A stretch of DNA of 64,000 nt, taken from Lampris incognitus. Lineage: Eukaryota > Chordata > Actinopteri > Lampriformes > Lampridae. The translations under genes were made by a program, and so were the position numbers. Numbering within the stretch: position 1 is the stretch's first letter; each line of letters begins with the position of its first letter. Shown piece after piece: positions 50,931-63,744 of the stretch. The notes under the pieces were generated by a model. It worked only from the letters and a program-made list of their open reading frames with translations. It was not told where the DNA came from and did no database searches. The DNA is taken from positions 3,973,521 through 4,037,520 of the forward strand of contig NC_079223.1 of NCBI RefSeq assembly GCF_029633865.1, read 5' to 3'.

Positions 50931-53880
50931 TCGGATGTGCTACATAGACTTTACGGTCTACCAGTCGCGTCGTATTTGTTTGTTTCTATCCATGTTTTTA
51001 CACGTTCATTAACTTTGATTGACAGCTAACAGTGATTGCTATGTATGGTCGTTATTATGGGTCTTCATCACGTTATCCCCAAGTCCAGTATAACCATTAA
51101 CTCCCGTCTTCATACCGACACATGATGAAGCCAAGCCTTTACTTCTCGGACTCGTTAGGAGCGGCGATATCGCAATGTTTTCCACATGTCCCTGAGATTG
51201 TCAAGAGAATATTAAAGAGGTTTTCCAGCATCCGTGGCAGATCCAGATGTCGGAGGATCCCACAGAGAGACAAAATTAACACTGATCCTTTCGGTGGCGT
51301 TGGGTCACCGTGCCGCGGGGGACTTTCACCCCCACAGGGACTGACCGAGCAAACAAAATTAACAGAATTTCTGTTGGTTTTTGGAACAATGTTCATAATT
51401 GGTGCCTTTTCTTGCTAACAAGACCCCACTTCTTTCAAGGGCTGTATGAGCCAGCTATAATTGCTGTTTGTGTTGGCAAGGGAAGAGGAGGAGGTGGGAT
51501 AGGAGGAGGGGATTCACTCCAGTGTGTGCTGTGTGCACGAGATTTCCAGACCTTGGATAAAGCCAGAACAGGATATTGTACTAGGCAGACCTTTTTTTTT
51601 TTCTTTTTTTTTTTGTATAAACACTGAGTTGTAATCTACCATGCCAATCCTCTCGCTTTCAGCTGCTCCCCGTGTAAGGCCAGGGGTCTTCAGCGTGCCG
51701 TTTCCGAGAGGAACGAAAGACAAGGGAACAGCGATCCCCTTCAGGAGCGCGCCCTGTTCCCTTGGACGGTAATCGGGCAAGAATTGGCGGTCAGAAACTC
51801 CGTCTTTCCCGTTTTCAATTTGCTTCAGACTGCCCAAAAACCAGATGTGGACTTGCTGTTTAATAGCCACAATCAGTGAGCCGTGGCTATATAAAAGCAA
51901 TACTTAGGTAAATACACACTATGTTCTAGTTTTCAAGTTTGCATGGTTTGGAATAAGCTTGTTGACATTCTGTGCGCAGAGTGAACGCGTTCGGAGATGG
52001 AAACGTTCCCGCTGTGGTTTGGTGACCTCGCAGCGGAGGGAGGGGATAGAGAATATATGTTCTTTGAATGCCGTGCAGCAGAGATGCTTTGGCCACTGCG
52101 CAGAAACTCTGAAGCTGGACCAAACTGTTTCCGCAGGTGAAATCCACAGCTGACACATATATCACCTCGGGAGACCCTTCTGGTGACAAATAAACAAATC
52201 TGCTGTGGAAAGCGTCAGTCCATCCCAAATATGTGCGGTAAATTGGCAGCCAGAAAGAATGTAAGAAAAATGAGCCGGATAAATGAAACTTCAGTCTTGC
52301 AAATGGTTGAATACCATATTGCCGTCAATATATCATTATTCTAGCACCAACTTCTAAATGAAATGGGGGGGGGGGTCAATGAATGGAGAAAAACCAGTGA
52401 GGAGCAGCATGCAGCTGTCGGTATTTTTCTGGCAAAAAGGCCGTTTTGATCATAAAGCAACATGCCTTTTATTTGAGAATACCCATGTCGGTTCTTTGTG
52501 CTTGTCCTCGGTGATAGGGGACTTCTGTTCAGCAGTACTATTAGGAAATGAATACTAATCTGTGGAGAAAGTGAACACCAACCTTGCCAGCTGCAACACT
52601 TCATATGCTAAATGGTCCTGTCTCAGTAATTTGACATTTTCCACCACATAGTGGAGGTTAACCAATAGCATTCTGTTGATGTTCCTTGGCAGCCTTTTTT
52701 CATGTTAAGATTATAATAAAGGAATGGAAAAGATTTCCTTCAGTCCGTGCCTGCCTTTGGCCCTCTGTGAACGCATAACCCACCGTTTGGCTGAAATACA
52801 TATATTCAGTGCCAGTTTGGCACATTTTGGGAAGTATAGCCTTTTTTGCATGGCATTGAATTGGGGTTCTGGGTGATTCTTCAATGAAGGGAGTTCTTCT
52901 GTCCCCAGGGTAGATTTTCAAGAAAAAAAACATTTTTATTTATTTATTTATTTTTGAAAAAACAATTATTGTATTTGTTAGAGTTGGGTTGTGTTAGCTA
53001 TGAAAAAAAGATTTGTGTCTCAGTGACGACATTTTAATACTTCTTCAGTTTGTTGAAAATTCAAACGTGGCAGCATCTCACTGTTGTGGGCTTGTCCCCA
53101 ACCCAGCCTTTCTAACTTCCCCTCTACAATAAAGTCATAAAAATGGTGACATTCATTAAATCTTTACTTTGCATTTTCTCATAATAATTTAAAAAGACAT
53201 ATTTCAAATTCACATGGTTTATATATGTGCAGTTTGCGCATTTGTTATAGTTAAATATGGCTGTCCTTCATACATACATGTGCCATTATATCACACCCAA
53301 CATTTTAGAGGAACGACGTTTTTCCAAACAACAACAACGTGGTTGCCATGGAAACGAGAAGTGCCAGAGGCGCGTGAGCATCATGGCAGAAGCGTGACTT
53401 GTTCATGTCACACATGTGAAGGTTTATATGTGCTGATCTGACAGGATGGTTATTACAGGTCATTACCAAACACCTTACTAGCTGAGTGTTTAGTTCAGAA
53501 ATAAGAAGTTTCTCTTTAGTCACGTATATTCATTGTACATTGTATGCTAGCTAACAAGTTAGCTTAGCAAGTCTAAGACTTGGCCAACCTTTTCTCCACA
53601 AAGTGAAAACTGTCATTAGCATCACATGTCATTATGTCACATGTTGCTGTTACAACTTTGAGAAAAGCATCACAACATCAAACTTATTGTGTAGGACGAT
53701 CAAAGCTACGCGAGCATATTTATTCCACACCGCTTAATAGAGCTTTTGAAAGAGGGGGAAAAAACTGATTTTAAAGAAATTTAGTTTTTTATTTTTTCAA
53801 AATTCCAAAAGCCAAAAGTGCCCCAAATTGAGGAATCACCAAGCTACTAAGGTGACGCTAGTCTCCACATTACGAAAAGG
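50931..53880. other. Repeat-poor stretch; no gene recognised
   Basis: No transposon or SINE was seen in about 3 kb, unlike the rest of the window. Frames on both strands (for example 51122-51418, 51514-51900) lack domains. The sequence has balanced, non-repetitive composition and could hold regulatory DNA. Confidence 0.4.
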
Positions 53881-54331
53881 ATGGCAGCAGGAGGAAAAGA
53901 AAGTGCATCAAAGTTAACCATGTGGTGGATGCAAGCCGTTCCAAAGCATGGGTGAGTATCAGCATTGCTCTTCCATACAGGTACAACCTCACGTGTTGCT
54001 AGTTGGGCAGGTTGCTGTTTACTATTTCTTCATGCAGAAAGCTGGAAGTACCTGAATAATCCTAACGGTTCAAGGTAAGCTGTTTCACGCCATGATGGCC
54101 GGTGGGTTTGATGATAGTCTGGTGGTGGAATCATATTCAACATCAGCAAACGTAAAACATGGAAACACAGAGTGCAAGCAGACGTTTTATGGTAGTAGTC
54201 ATGAAAATGTTTTTGTGACTTCTGTGCCATGCAGGCTTTGTGTGTCTCTCCAGTCCTGTCGAAGGACACCTGTGATGGCCTTTTCAAAGGCCAGCTACCT
54301 CAGCCTCAAGCTAGATACGGTGTCCAGATAG
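53881..54331 (+). other. Possible small spliced gene or pseudogene, unidentified
   Basis: An ATG at 53881 opens MAAGGKESASKLTMWWMQAV and runs into a strong donor (CATGG|GTGAGT). A second open piece, WKYLNNPNGSR, at about 54043-54075 ends at GTAAGC. A third, after TGCCATGCAG near 54234, reads LCVSLQSCRRTPVMAFSKAS and YLSLKLDTVSR to a TAG at 54331. The pieces can be joined in one frame only if an acceptor four bases past the first AG is used. I do not recognise the protein and it may be chance. Confidence 0.25.
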
Positions 54332-54526
54332 ACAGCTCATCGCAAATCAATGTCAGAGCATGTGGCAACGGCATGGTTCAGGCATTTCTGCAGGCAGGTA
54401 GAAGTGGTTCACATGCTAGATTGGTCAGAGAGGAACACCTGTCTCTACTTAACTGCTCAGCGTTAATAAAGGCCTTGGCACACCAAGTCCAAAATATTCA
54501 TATGCATTTTACTTTAATCTGACATT

Positions 54527-54760
54527 GTGGTTCAGCACGGTGGCACAGTAGGTAGCTGGGTCGCCTCACAGCAAGAAGGTCGTGGCTTGGAGCCCCAGGG
54601 TAGTCCAGCCTTGGGGGTCATCCCGGGTCGTCCTCTGTGTGGAGTTTGCATGTTCTCCCCGTGTCTGCGTGGGTTTCCTCCGGGGGCTCCGGTTTCCTCC
54701 CACAGTCCAAAGACATGTAGGTCAGGTGAACCGGCCGTACTAAATTGTCCCTAGGTATGA

Positions 54761-54801
<41 letters not shown>

Positions 54802-54955
54802 GGCCTGGCGGCCTGTCCAGGGTGTCTCCCCACCTGCCGCCCAATGACTGCTGGGATAGACTCCGGCATCCCCGCGACCCTGAGAGCAGGATAAGCGGTT
54901 TGAATGATGGATGGATGGATGGATGGATGGATGGATGGATGGATGGATGGGTTCA
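54527..54955 (+). mobile_element. SINE family B, full length with (GT)n and (GGAT)n
   Basis: Head CAGCACGGTGGCACAGTAGG (A box), altered B box GGCTTGGAGCCCC, TTCTCCCCGTGTCTGCGTGG, CAAAGACATGTAGGTCAGG, a (GT)n tract at 54761-54800, GGTGTCTCCCCACCTGCCGC and a (GGAT)n tail to 54949. It is the most complete copy in the window. Confidence 0.93.
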
Positions 54956-55096
54956 GCAACTCTTAAAAATCTTTGTGAGCTTATTGGTAGGTGCATATAG
55001 TTGGTGTTTAAACTTAATGGGCAAAATGTGTATCTATTTTTTTTAATGTGCAACATTTTTGGACCAAGAACGTGAACACCTTATCCACATTTAAGT

Positions 55097-55309
55097 TTGA
55101 AAGGATGGCAACGTAACGGATTAGAGGAACAGCTAAAGCTCCTGACTTTAGAAGTACTCAGCATGTCCTACAACAAGAGGAGAAGTTCAGCTCCACGCCG
55201 TGACCACGTTGAAGAGTTTCTCTGGAAGACTGACACGTCATTGGTAAGTTGCGTGAACGAGACCTTGGAGATTAATGACAAACTGAAATATTTTCATGAT
55301 CAGCTGTAG
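55097..55309 (+). other. Unidentified 70-codon open frame
   Basis: It reads LEEQLKLLTLEVLSMSYNKR, RSSAPRRDHVEEFLWKTDTS and ends YFHDQL. Composition is protein-like (coiled-coil-prone Leu/Glu/Lys), and a GTAAGT donor-like site sits inside at 55241. It could be a last exon related to the pieces at 53881-54331, or a remnant. No family is recognised. Confidence 0.25.
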
Positions 55310-55491
55310 CTATTGTCCATGAATACTGTGCAAACTATCAAATAAATGTAATAAATGTCACATTACATATTTAAATTAATTCATCAATTATTGATTAAAA
55401 TGTATAATGAGCATCTGGAGCGGATCATCAGATCCATCGTGAATGAAGGACTATGTTATAATGTACTTAATGCCAAAAATCAGTTTATCTG

Positions 55492-55918
55492 GGGTGTCCA
55501 GGTGGCGTGGTAGTCTATTCCATTGCCTACCAACACAGGGCTCACTGGTTCAAATCCCCGTGTTACCTCCAGCTTGGTCGGGCGGCCCTACAGACACAAT
55601 TGGCCGTGCCTGTGGGTGGGAAGCCAGATGTGGGTATGTATCCTGGTCACTGTACTAGCGCCTCCTCTGGTCGGTTGGGGCGCCTGTTTGGGGGGGGGGT
55701 GCAGAATAGCGTGAGCCTCCCACGTGCTACATCCCGCTGGTGAAACTCCTCACTGTCAAGTGAAAAGAAGCGGCTGGCGACTCCACGTGTATCGGAGGAG
55801 ACGTGGTAGTCTGCAGCCTTCCCGGATCGGCAGAGGGGGTGGAGCAGCGACCGGGACGGCTCGGAAGAGTGGGGTAATTGGCCAAGTACAATTGGGGAGA
55901 AAAGGGGGGGGATCCCCC
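55492..55918 (+). mobile_element. tRNA-type SINE family A, full length
   Basis: Head GGGTGTCCAGGTGGCGTGGT, B box GGTTCAAATCCC, CAGCTTGGTCGGGCGGCCC, GCGCCTCCTCTGGTCGG, GAAACTCCTCACTGTCAAG, AAGAAGCGGCTGGCGACTCC, then GGGTAATTGGCCAAGTACAA and a G-run. This is the reference copy used for the others. Confidence 0.93.
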
Positions 55919-57689
55919 CCCTCCAAGAAAAATCAGTTTATCTTACAGTAGGTCTCATCTTTAAAAGAAATCTCTTTAGACAATACTAATTTTTTTGGTT
56001 GGATGACTAGAAGTATCCAGTTAACTGCATCGTTGAATTTGAAATCAGTTGCAGGCAGAATGATGAAGTGTGAGGAGGAAGCGAAGCTAGCTTGACCCGC
56101 TAACGACTTTTAACTGTGCAGCAAGCCGCAGCATTATACAGTACACTGAAACGTAGGGAAGATCAAATATATTTCCCTGCCAAGCCTGTGAAATCCAAGT
56201 ACATACATTCTCATTGTGTGACCTGCCAGGAGAAGGTTTGTAACAAAGCCCCCCAGACCTTCTGAAACAAGGTACAAAGAGCATGGAATGTCTTTATCGG
56301 GAACAAAAGAGGTGACTCAGGGCTGACAGGGCTGGGGGAATTCATTTCTCTCCCAGTTGGTGGTGTGGCGTACTGGCACACAATAATGAAAAGCTATGAT
56401 AGAATCTTTCATTTCCCCTCCGTTAATGAGTGTGCAAATGGCAGGCTAAGTATCTTTGGCTGCTATTATGTTCAGTGGTCATGCAGCAGCTGTAATGAAT
56501 AAATCACAGCAGGAACCACAGAGGAATTCCACCATCCCTCTCGTTCTTTACTCTTGTCAGTGGCACCCAAAATTTTATCCGTAAAGTCACCTAGTAGTTT
56601 TACTACACACAAGTATATTATTAAGGTTTTCCTAAATACATTCATCGGTGTTTTGTAAGTAGATAGGATTACCATCTATACATGAAGTAGTACATAACCG
56701 AGTGTATACCTGAAGGGTAAATCAAACCATTATTTGCTCTTCTCAAGTGAATGTTCGTTTTAATCTTTGATGTGTGTGTCCTGGTGAATTTGACGGTGAC
56801 TCAGGTTTCTCGGCCTACGCCGAGATGTCTCCGGATCACTCTTGGCCACTGGGCTGCAGCTGCAGCACTGTTTGTCATGTGTTCAGTAGCAGGGCAAGGA
56901 AAGGATCATTTTCCCCTGCCCTTTAAGCGCTGCATTGTCAGAAAGTTCAACAGCCGAGCGACAGATGAGTTAGGAGCCCCCCAGGGCCCTTCTATCCGCC
57001 GAGCTCTCTTTTGCTTTGTCAGACAGACAGTGAATAGGTAAGCCTTTGTGTTGACCCTCTCACATCTGCTGACCCACCCAGCCCCCATTCAGCATCACTC
57101 CTCTGCAAATACAATTTGCCCTTGAGAACTGATACTGCCATATCTGCATTACCCACTTGTTTTATGCCCAGATTCTTGCTCAGGTTTTTGGTTCACCTCT
57201 GGGAAGTGGCAAGAAACACCAAAAGAGGCGCACAACACCAGAGGGCTTTGTACAAGCTAATTTCATTTTTGTAAGATCAGACAAAAAAGAGCGTCATTAA
57301 TGAGACAAAAGGCCTCTTTTCTTCCCTGTGCTGCATGTGTGCTTTGGCGAGAGGGCTCTGTGTAAATATTTTCTTCATTAAAATTCTGGGATTTTTTTCA
57401 GCGGGCAGTTTGTGAATCATCTCCCTTTGTGGGGAAGGTTAGATCATGTTTCTCATTTCCACCTTTCCATGTTGACGGATGGTTCCTGTTCTTCTTTATG
57501 TCCCATGCATTTGTTCTGAGGCAAACGGCACCCTCCTAATATGTACCAAACAGTGGATATGTATGTACAGAACAACAGAAGGTGATACAATCAAATCTCG
57601 GGGCAGCTTCTATTCTACAGTGAGCTCCATAAGCATTTTGACAGCGACACAGTGTTTGCTGTTTTGGCTCCATACTGCTATTGTTTTTT
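55919..57689. other. Repeat-poor stretch with conserved-element look
   Basis: No mobile element. Around 56440-56580 and 56840-57400 the sequence is of even composition, with AT-hook/homeobox-like words (GTCATTAATGAG, GCTAATTTCAT) and no coding pattern. Candidate non-coding regulatory DNA; judgement by eye only. Confidence 0.35.
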
Positions 57690-57985
57690 TGTTTTTGTCT
57701 TTTTGCCCCTTTTCCTTCCCAGTTGTACTTGACCAATTACCCCACTCTTCCAAGCCGTTCCGGTCACTGCTCCACCCCCTCTGCTGATTCAAGGAGGGCT
57801 GCAGACTACCACATACCTCCTCCCATACATTTGGAGTCACCAGCCGCTTCTTCTCACCTGACAGTGAGGAGTTTCACCAGGGGGACGTAGCACATGGGAG
57901 GATCACGCTACTCCCCCATAGTTCCCCCTCACCCCCCGAACAGGCGCCCTGACCGACCAGAGGAGGCGATAGTGAAGCGACCATA
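57690..57985 (-). mobile_element. SINE family A, head-truncated
   Basis: CCCAGTTGTACTTGACCAAT, CCCCCTCTGCTGATTC, CACCTGACAGTGAGGAGTTT, GGGGGACGTAGCACATGGG and GACCAGAGGAGGCG match the 3' two-thirds of the family in inverted orientation. Confidence 0.88.
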
Positions 57986-58042
57986 TAATCCAGAAACTAG
58001 TGATGACTGTCAAGAGGGTTGAATACTTTTGCAAGACACTGT

Positions 58043-58740
58043 ATGTATGTGGGCAGTGTGACAGTGGTGAGGTGTGCGGTTGTAATGACAGATGGGTTCA
58101 AGGTGGAGGTGGGATTACATCAAGGATCAGCTCTGAGCCATTTTTTGTTTGCAGTGGTGATGGACAGGTTAATGGACAATCAGGCAGGAGTCTCCGTGGA
58201 CGATGATGTTTGCGGATGACATTGTGATCTGTTGGGAGAGTAGGGAGCAGGTTGAAGAGAGCCTGGAGAGGTGGAGGTATGCACTGGAGAGAAGAGGAAT
58301 GAAAGTCAGTAGAAGCAAGATGGAATACATATGCATGATTGAGAGGCGGAACAGCAGAATGGTGAGGATGCAAGGAGTAGAGGTAACGAAGGTGAATGAG
58401 TTTAAATACTCTGGGTCAACTAGTCAAAGTAATGAGGAGTGCAGAAGAGAGTGCAGGCAGGGTGGAGTGGGTGGAGAAGAGTGTCAGGAGTGATTTGCAA
58501 CAGAAGGGTACCAGCAAGAGTTAAAGGGAAGGTTTACAAGATGGTTGTGCGAGACCAGCTATGTTGTATGGTTTGGAGATGGTGGCACTGACGAAAAGAC
58601 AGGAGGTGGAAGTGGCAGAGATGAAGTTGCTAAGAATTTCGGGGGAGGGACAAAGGACAGAATTAGGAACGAGTATATTAGAGGGACAGCTCAGGTTGGA
58701 CCGTTTGGAGACAAAGATGAACTCAGGATAAATGAATGTT
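58043..58740 (+). mobile_element. LINE reverse-transcriptase fragment
   Basis: Frames read TVVRCAVVMTDGFKVEVGLH, QGSALSHFLFAVVMDRLMDN, then MMFADDIVICWESREQVEES with the FADD catalytic box, LERWRYALERRGMKVSRSKM and, after frameshifts, DRIRNEYIRGTAQVGPFGD. It belongs to the same endonuclease/RT LINE family as 22655-23060 and 39838-40920. Internal deletions remove part of the thumb; not functional. Confidence 0.88.
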
Positions 58741-58957
58741 AATCTGTGTGAAGAATGAATGGAATTATTCTGCTGCACCATCTCAGTTTGATGGCACCAG
58801 CAATAACGCATATGCCTAATAGGAAATTTGATCGTAATTTTGAGTCAAATGCTCACAGTTGAATAAGGTTCATTGAGTTGTATTTTAGCAAGATGAGGAC
58901 TTTCTTATTTGTAAGTGCCAGTCTCGCTGTTGGGTTAAGCTAATAATTTTGTTTAAG

Positions 58958-58963
<6 letters not shown>

Positions 58964-59045
<82 letters not shown>

Positions 59046-59046
59046 C

Positions 59047-59118
<72 letters not shown>

Positions 59119-59141
59119 ATATACTATATATATAACTTTGT
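58964..59141. repeat. (GT)n / (TA)n compound microsatellite
   Basis: A (GT)n run of about 38 units, then TATACTATATATATATA, a second (GT)n run of about 27 units and ATAATATACTATATATA. Confidence 0.98.
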
Positions 59142-59273
59142 TTAAAGAAACACTCAACGGTAGGGAAAGTGCTCAACAAATAAGGAGCAAAATAATCATC
59201 ATGATTGCTTATGGCATGAAACCGACTTGTACTGTCTCATAAAGAATTTACTTGACTCACTGGATTATATATA

Positions 59274-59300
59274 CGTGTGTGTGTGTGTGTGTGTGTGTGT
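59274..59300. repeat. Short (GT)n tract
   Basis: About 13 GT units immediately before the Tc1-like element. Confidence 0.9.
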
Positions 59301-60489
59301 ATACCAATTAGCAATTAGCCAAAACATTAAAACCACTGACAGGTAAGTGAATAACATTGATTATCTCGTTACAATGGCACCTGTCAAGGGGTGGGATATA
59401 TTAGGCGGCAAGTTAACAGTCAGTTCTTTAAGTTGATGTGTTAGAAGCGGGAAAAATGGGCAAGTGTAAGGATCTGAGCAACTTTGACAAGGGCCAAATT
59501 GTGATGGCTGGGTGACTGGGTCAGAGCATCTCCAAAACTGGAGGTAATGTGGTCTGTTCCCGGTATGCAGTGGTCAGTACCTACCAAAGGTGGTCCAAGG
59601 AAGGGTCATGGGCACCCATGACAGGGTCATGGGCACCCATATCTCATCGGTGCTCTTGTGGAGCAAAGGTTAGCCGGTCTGGTCCGATCTCACAGAAGAG
59701 CTACTGCAGCTCAAATAGCTTAAAAAAGTTCATGCTGGCTATGATAGACAGGTGTCAGAACACACAGTGCATTGCAGTTTGCTGCATATGGGGCTACATT
59801 GCCATAGATGGGCCAGAGTGCCCATGCTGACCCCTGTCCGCTGCGGAAAGCACCTACAATGGTCACGTGAGCTTCAGAACTGGACCATGGCGCAATGGAA
59901 GAAAGCGGCCTGGTCTGATGAATCATGTTTTCTATTACGTCACATGGACCGCCAGGTTTGTGTGTGTCATTTACCTGGGGAGGAAATGGCACCAGGATGC
60001 ACTATGTAAAGAAGACAAGCCAGTGGAGGCGGTGTGACGCTCTGGGCAATGGTCTGTTGGGAAATCTTGGGTCCTGGCATTCATGTGGATGAGTGTACTG
60101 TAGGTTTTCTGTGGGATTGGACCACATGGGCTAGCCTTTGCTCCCTACACGCATCAATGAACCATGGGCGCCCATGACCCTGTTGCCGGTTCAGCGGTTG
60201 TCCTTCCTTGGACCACTGTTAAGTACTGACCACTGCATACTGGGAACACCCCACAAGATCTGGCGTTTTGGAGATGCTCTGAACCAGTCGTCTGGCCATA
60301 ACAATTTTACCCTTGTCAAAGTCGCTCAGATCCTTAAGCTTGCTCATGTTTCCTGCTTCCAACACATCAACTTCAAGAACTGACTGTTCACTTGCTGCCC
60401 AATATATCCCACCCCTTGACAGGTGCCATTGTAAAGAGATGTTATTCACTTACCTGTCAGTGGTTTTGATGTTTTAGCTGATCGATGTG
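59301..60489. mobile_element. Tc1-like element with inverted 5' ends at both sides (partly palindromic)
   Basis: Left arm (+): [19 protein letters not shown] from 59456. Right arm read on the minus strand gives the same N-terminus, [20 protein letters not shown], from 60347. The middle (59752-60009, +) keeps part of the catalytic region, LQNWTMAQWKKAAWSDESCF and LLRHMDRQVCVCHLPG, but the C-terminal half with the final Glu is replaced by the inverted 5' end. Same family as the element at 1-1187. Confidence 0.88.
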
Positions 60490-61795
60490 TGTGTTGTAGT
60501 TGTTGTTGGGATGGAACTGCATTAGCAGCTGTAATACTAAGCAAGTGTCAGTATGTCTCTTGAAACGCCACCAAAATTGTGTCCAACATTGACGTCACTG
60601 TCAGACATCTGTGAATAAGAAAACTTACTTCATGGTTTGCGGATATGTTGCATTGCACAATAAAATTTGAATATGAGCGCTACATACAACTATATAAGAC
60701 AATTCAAATACATTATACAGCTGCAGTATATAATGGTGTTGTTATTCACATTTTCTTACAAAGTTGTATGTAGCACTGATATTTGCATTTTCAAGAAAAT
60801 ACAATTTAAGATAATACTCTACACACCAGGACAAGTACTCTAATGCATAAGAAACGTTTGATTTGTGCAGGGCTGGTAGTAGTAACCTGAGAAGTTTAAC
60901 AGTATCCTCTTATAAGAATCACCCCTTTTACTTTGCTCTTTTATTAGGATGTCACTCCTCATATAACCATGGATAATGACGACTTTGCTTTAAACAAAGG
61001 CTGTGCATTCATTCCGGACTTTTCTGCAGCGCTTTTCAAAAATATTAGTCCTTATCCTTTTTAAAGATGGCGTGACCCTGAATAACGAAGACCTCAAAAA
61101 CTCCCTGTCAATCACGTGAGAGTTCAAGATTAAAGATAAAACTGCCAAACAACTGAAAATTAGGAGTTTTTGGAGATCAAACAGATCATGCTTCCCCATC
61201 ATTCTCCACAGAGGGAGGAAGGCCTCTCCACTCCCAGTTCTGAAGAAGATGAATCATCTTCTACTTGAGATGCCAGGATTTGCAAGCCAGGATCCCTCTA
61301 TAGACCTCTGCAAGAGAAATCAATGCCATATTTCACATCCCTCACACAGAGATCAGGGTCATTTTTCATTGTCTATGAAATCCCTTGATTTCTCTCCACT
61401 TTCCCTCTAGAGATGTCAGAGACGTTCTCTCCTCCTTGTCTTCAGGGAGTCATGTTTCATACTTGAATCATTTACCACATAACTCCACCCAGTTTTCACA
61501 GATGCCAAGTTCCTCTTCTACCTTGTATGAGGAGCTGCATTCTTCTGCAAGGTCTCCTTGAGCTTTCAAGTGTCCTCCTCGCACCAGTTACTAGATCTCT
61601 CCATCACAAATTTAGAAAATGCAGGTCACGTCACCAAAATTTCAGAGCAGTTAGGGAGACATTCACTTTCCTTATCCAGAATTTTCAAGGATGTTAGGGG
61701 TGTCTTGTGTGATTTCCTACCTAAAGTCAACTAGAATATTCTTCTCAGAGGAGACAACTCTTACTAGCTCAGCTCGTTTAGCCTTTTTTTCTTCT
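60490..61795. other. Unassigned; one inverted pair
   Basis: GAGCGCTACATACAACTATA (about 60676) and AAAGTTGTATGTAGCACTGA (about 60760) form an imperfect inverted pair. Nothing else is recognised. Confidence 0.4.
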
Positions 61796-62205
61796 AGATA
61801 GAAGACAGACAAACAGCTACTGTAGATAAAGTGCTACACCATCAAATTAATAGATTCTAGACTAAACGTAATTTCTGTAGATAAAGTCCTACATTATCAA
61901 GTTAATAGATTCCAGACTAGATGTAATCTCTGTAGATAAAGTCCTACATTATCAAGTTAATAGATTCCAGACTAGATGTAATCTCTGTAGATAAAGTCCT
62001 ACGTCATCAAGTTAATAGATGCCAGACTAAATATAATTTCTGTAGATAGTCCTATGTCATCAAGTTACGATTCCAGACTAAACATAATTTCTGTAGATAA
62101 AGTCCTACATCATCAAGTTAATAGATTCCAGACTAAATGTAATTTCTTTAGATAAAGTCCTACATCATCTAGTAAATAGAGTCCAGACTAAAAGTAATTT
62201 CTGCA
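61796..62205. repeat. 55-bp tandem repeat, about 7 copies
   Basis: The unit is CTGTAGATAAAGTCCTACAT, TATCAAGTTAATAGATTCCA, GACTAGATGTAATCT. Copies near 62040 have small deletions. Confidence 0.95.
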
Positions 62206-63744
62206 GTAAGAATTTAACAGCTCATACCACAGTCAAAGGCGCTGGTGCTAGTTCACGGCGCAAGTCGATCTAAGGTGTTGCCTATACTTTTTACTAATTT
62301 CAGGACATGCTGCACTGGCAGCAATCGGGCACAACAGAGCTGCAGTTGTAAACAGGTTGGATTAGAAGGAACAAGCTATCAGTAGGAGTGGTGGGGCTGT
62401 CCTCAACTACAGCCAATCAAATCAGCTCCTCTCATTCCCTTTAAAAACAACACGTTCTCTGTTATGGTGAACTGCCAGTTTCGTAACAGACGGCAGAAGT
62501 CCAGACCGGCTAAGGCAGAAAAGCTCCCAGGAGGAAGCTGATGTCCTTGTTCGGGAGGTGCAGAGTCGCCAAGTGCGCATATAACATTAACACCAATTCC
62601 AATGTGACATGAGACAACACGCAAACATGATTATTTGACCGGCTACTGTTTAACGTGTCTTCGTTCTCACCAGCATCTTCCTCTCTTTCCTGCTCATTCT
62701 ATGAACACAGCAGGAGACCTTAAATAGTTGTGATCTCGGATCAATTATCCTTCTTTAGGTTGAATGAAATATTGAAATCTCCATCGCGTAATGACGCACA
62801 TTGTTTTATGTTGGAGAACACGGACGCACGTGCAGACATTTTGTTTTGGGATTAAAAAGGTTTAGGACAGTAGTCATTAGTTAAATTATTTGTGAAGTAG
62901 GACAACGTATCATACACAAAAGTGGCGAGTGTGATTTTGGATAAGTCTGCTTAGTGCACCTTCGCCTAAAGCCCGGAAACTACCACACAGCACCTGCATC
63001 TGCGCTAAAATGTGGTCTGACCAGACAGAGATGCAGGTGTAATATTTGGTTTTATTTGATACCAAACTAGCACTGTGTCACCTGATTTTGACTGACACTC
63101 CCTCTACTGCGCCCCCACACCTGTTTCAGTGCAAGCGATGTCATTAGCAAACGTGCGCAGGAGAGAGAAAAATTCCCTTGCATCCAATGAAATTGTCATT
63201 CTGTCTGCTTAGCACTACCACCGGCCTTGAGCCGTCCAGAAGCTAGAGCTCTAAAAGTCCAGTGTGATTTATAAACGGTTGAGTGGTCTTGATGTGGTCC
63301 ACCATGTCATACAGGCTCATTCATTTATTTATACATTCATTGTTTAAACCCACTTAATCCAGTTCAGGCCTGTGAGATGCTGAAGCCTCTCCTAGCTGGT
63401 ATTTGGGGGACAGTTCTGTCATAGGGGAAGTGTGAGGCCCTTATAAATTATATGCAGGCAAGCCAATGGTTTGCATTGTAAGAGTAGGGGAGCATCCCTA
63501 AAGAAATACAGTACCAAACATGGTAACTATCTAATGAGATGTCAAGAATTGTTTAACCTTGCAAGGATTTGGTGATTTATGTCGACCACACAGACATGTA
63601 TCTCCTTTCAAACATGTGGCAATGCCACACTATGATTATTTAACATACCAATCCATCTTTTATGCACTTTTTGATAAACTTAACTAATAATATTCTTGTG
63701 CATATAACTTATTAGAAGAAGATGCTGTATGTTTATTATAATAT
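62206..63744. other. Unassigned stretch
   Basis: No exon, repeat or transposon recognised; the minus frame at 62403-62624 has no domain. Confidence 0.4.

Noticed and set aside
50514-51029. 171-codon Cys/Val/Tyr-rich frame
   Set aside because: Translation of the 31-bp minisatellite; the same peptide recurs in all three frames.
54092-54522. Missing hmgcll1 exon
   Set aside because: No HMG-CoA lyase motif on either strand, and the open pieces are on the plus strand.
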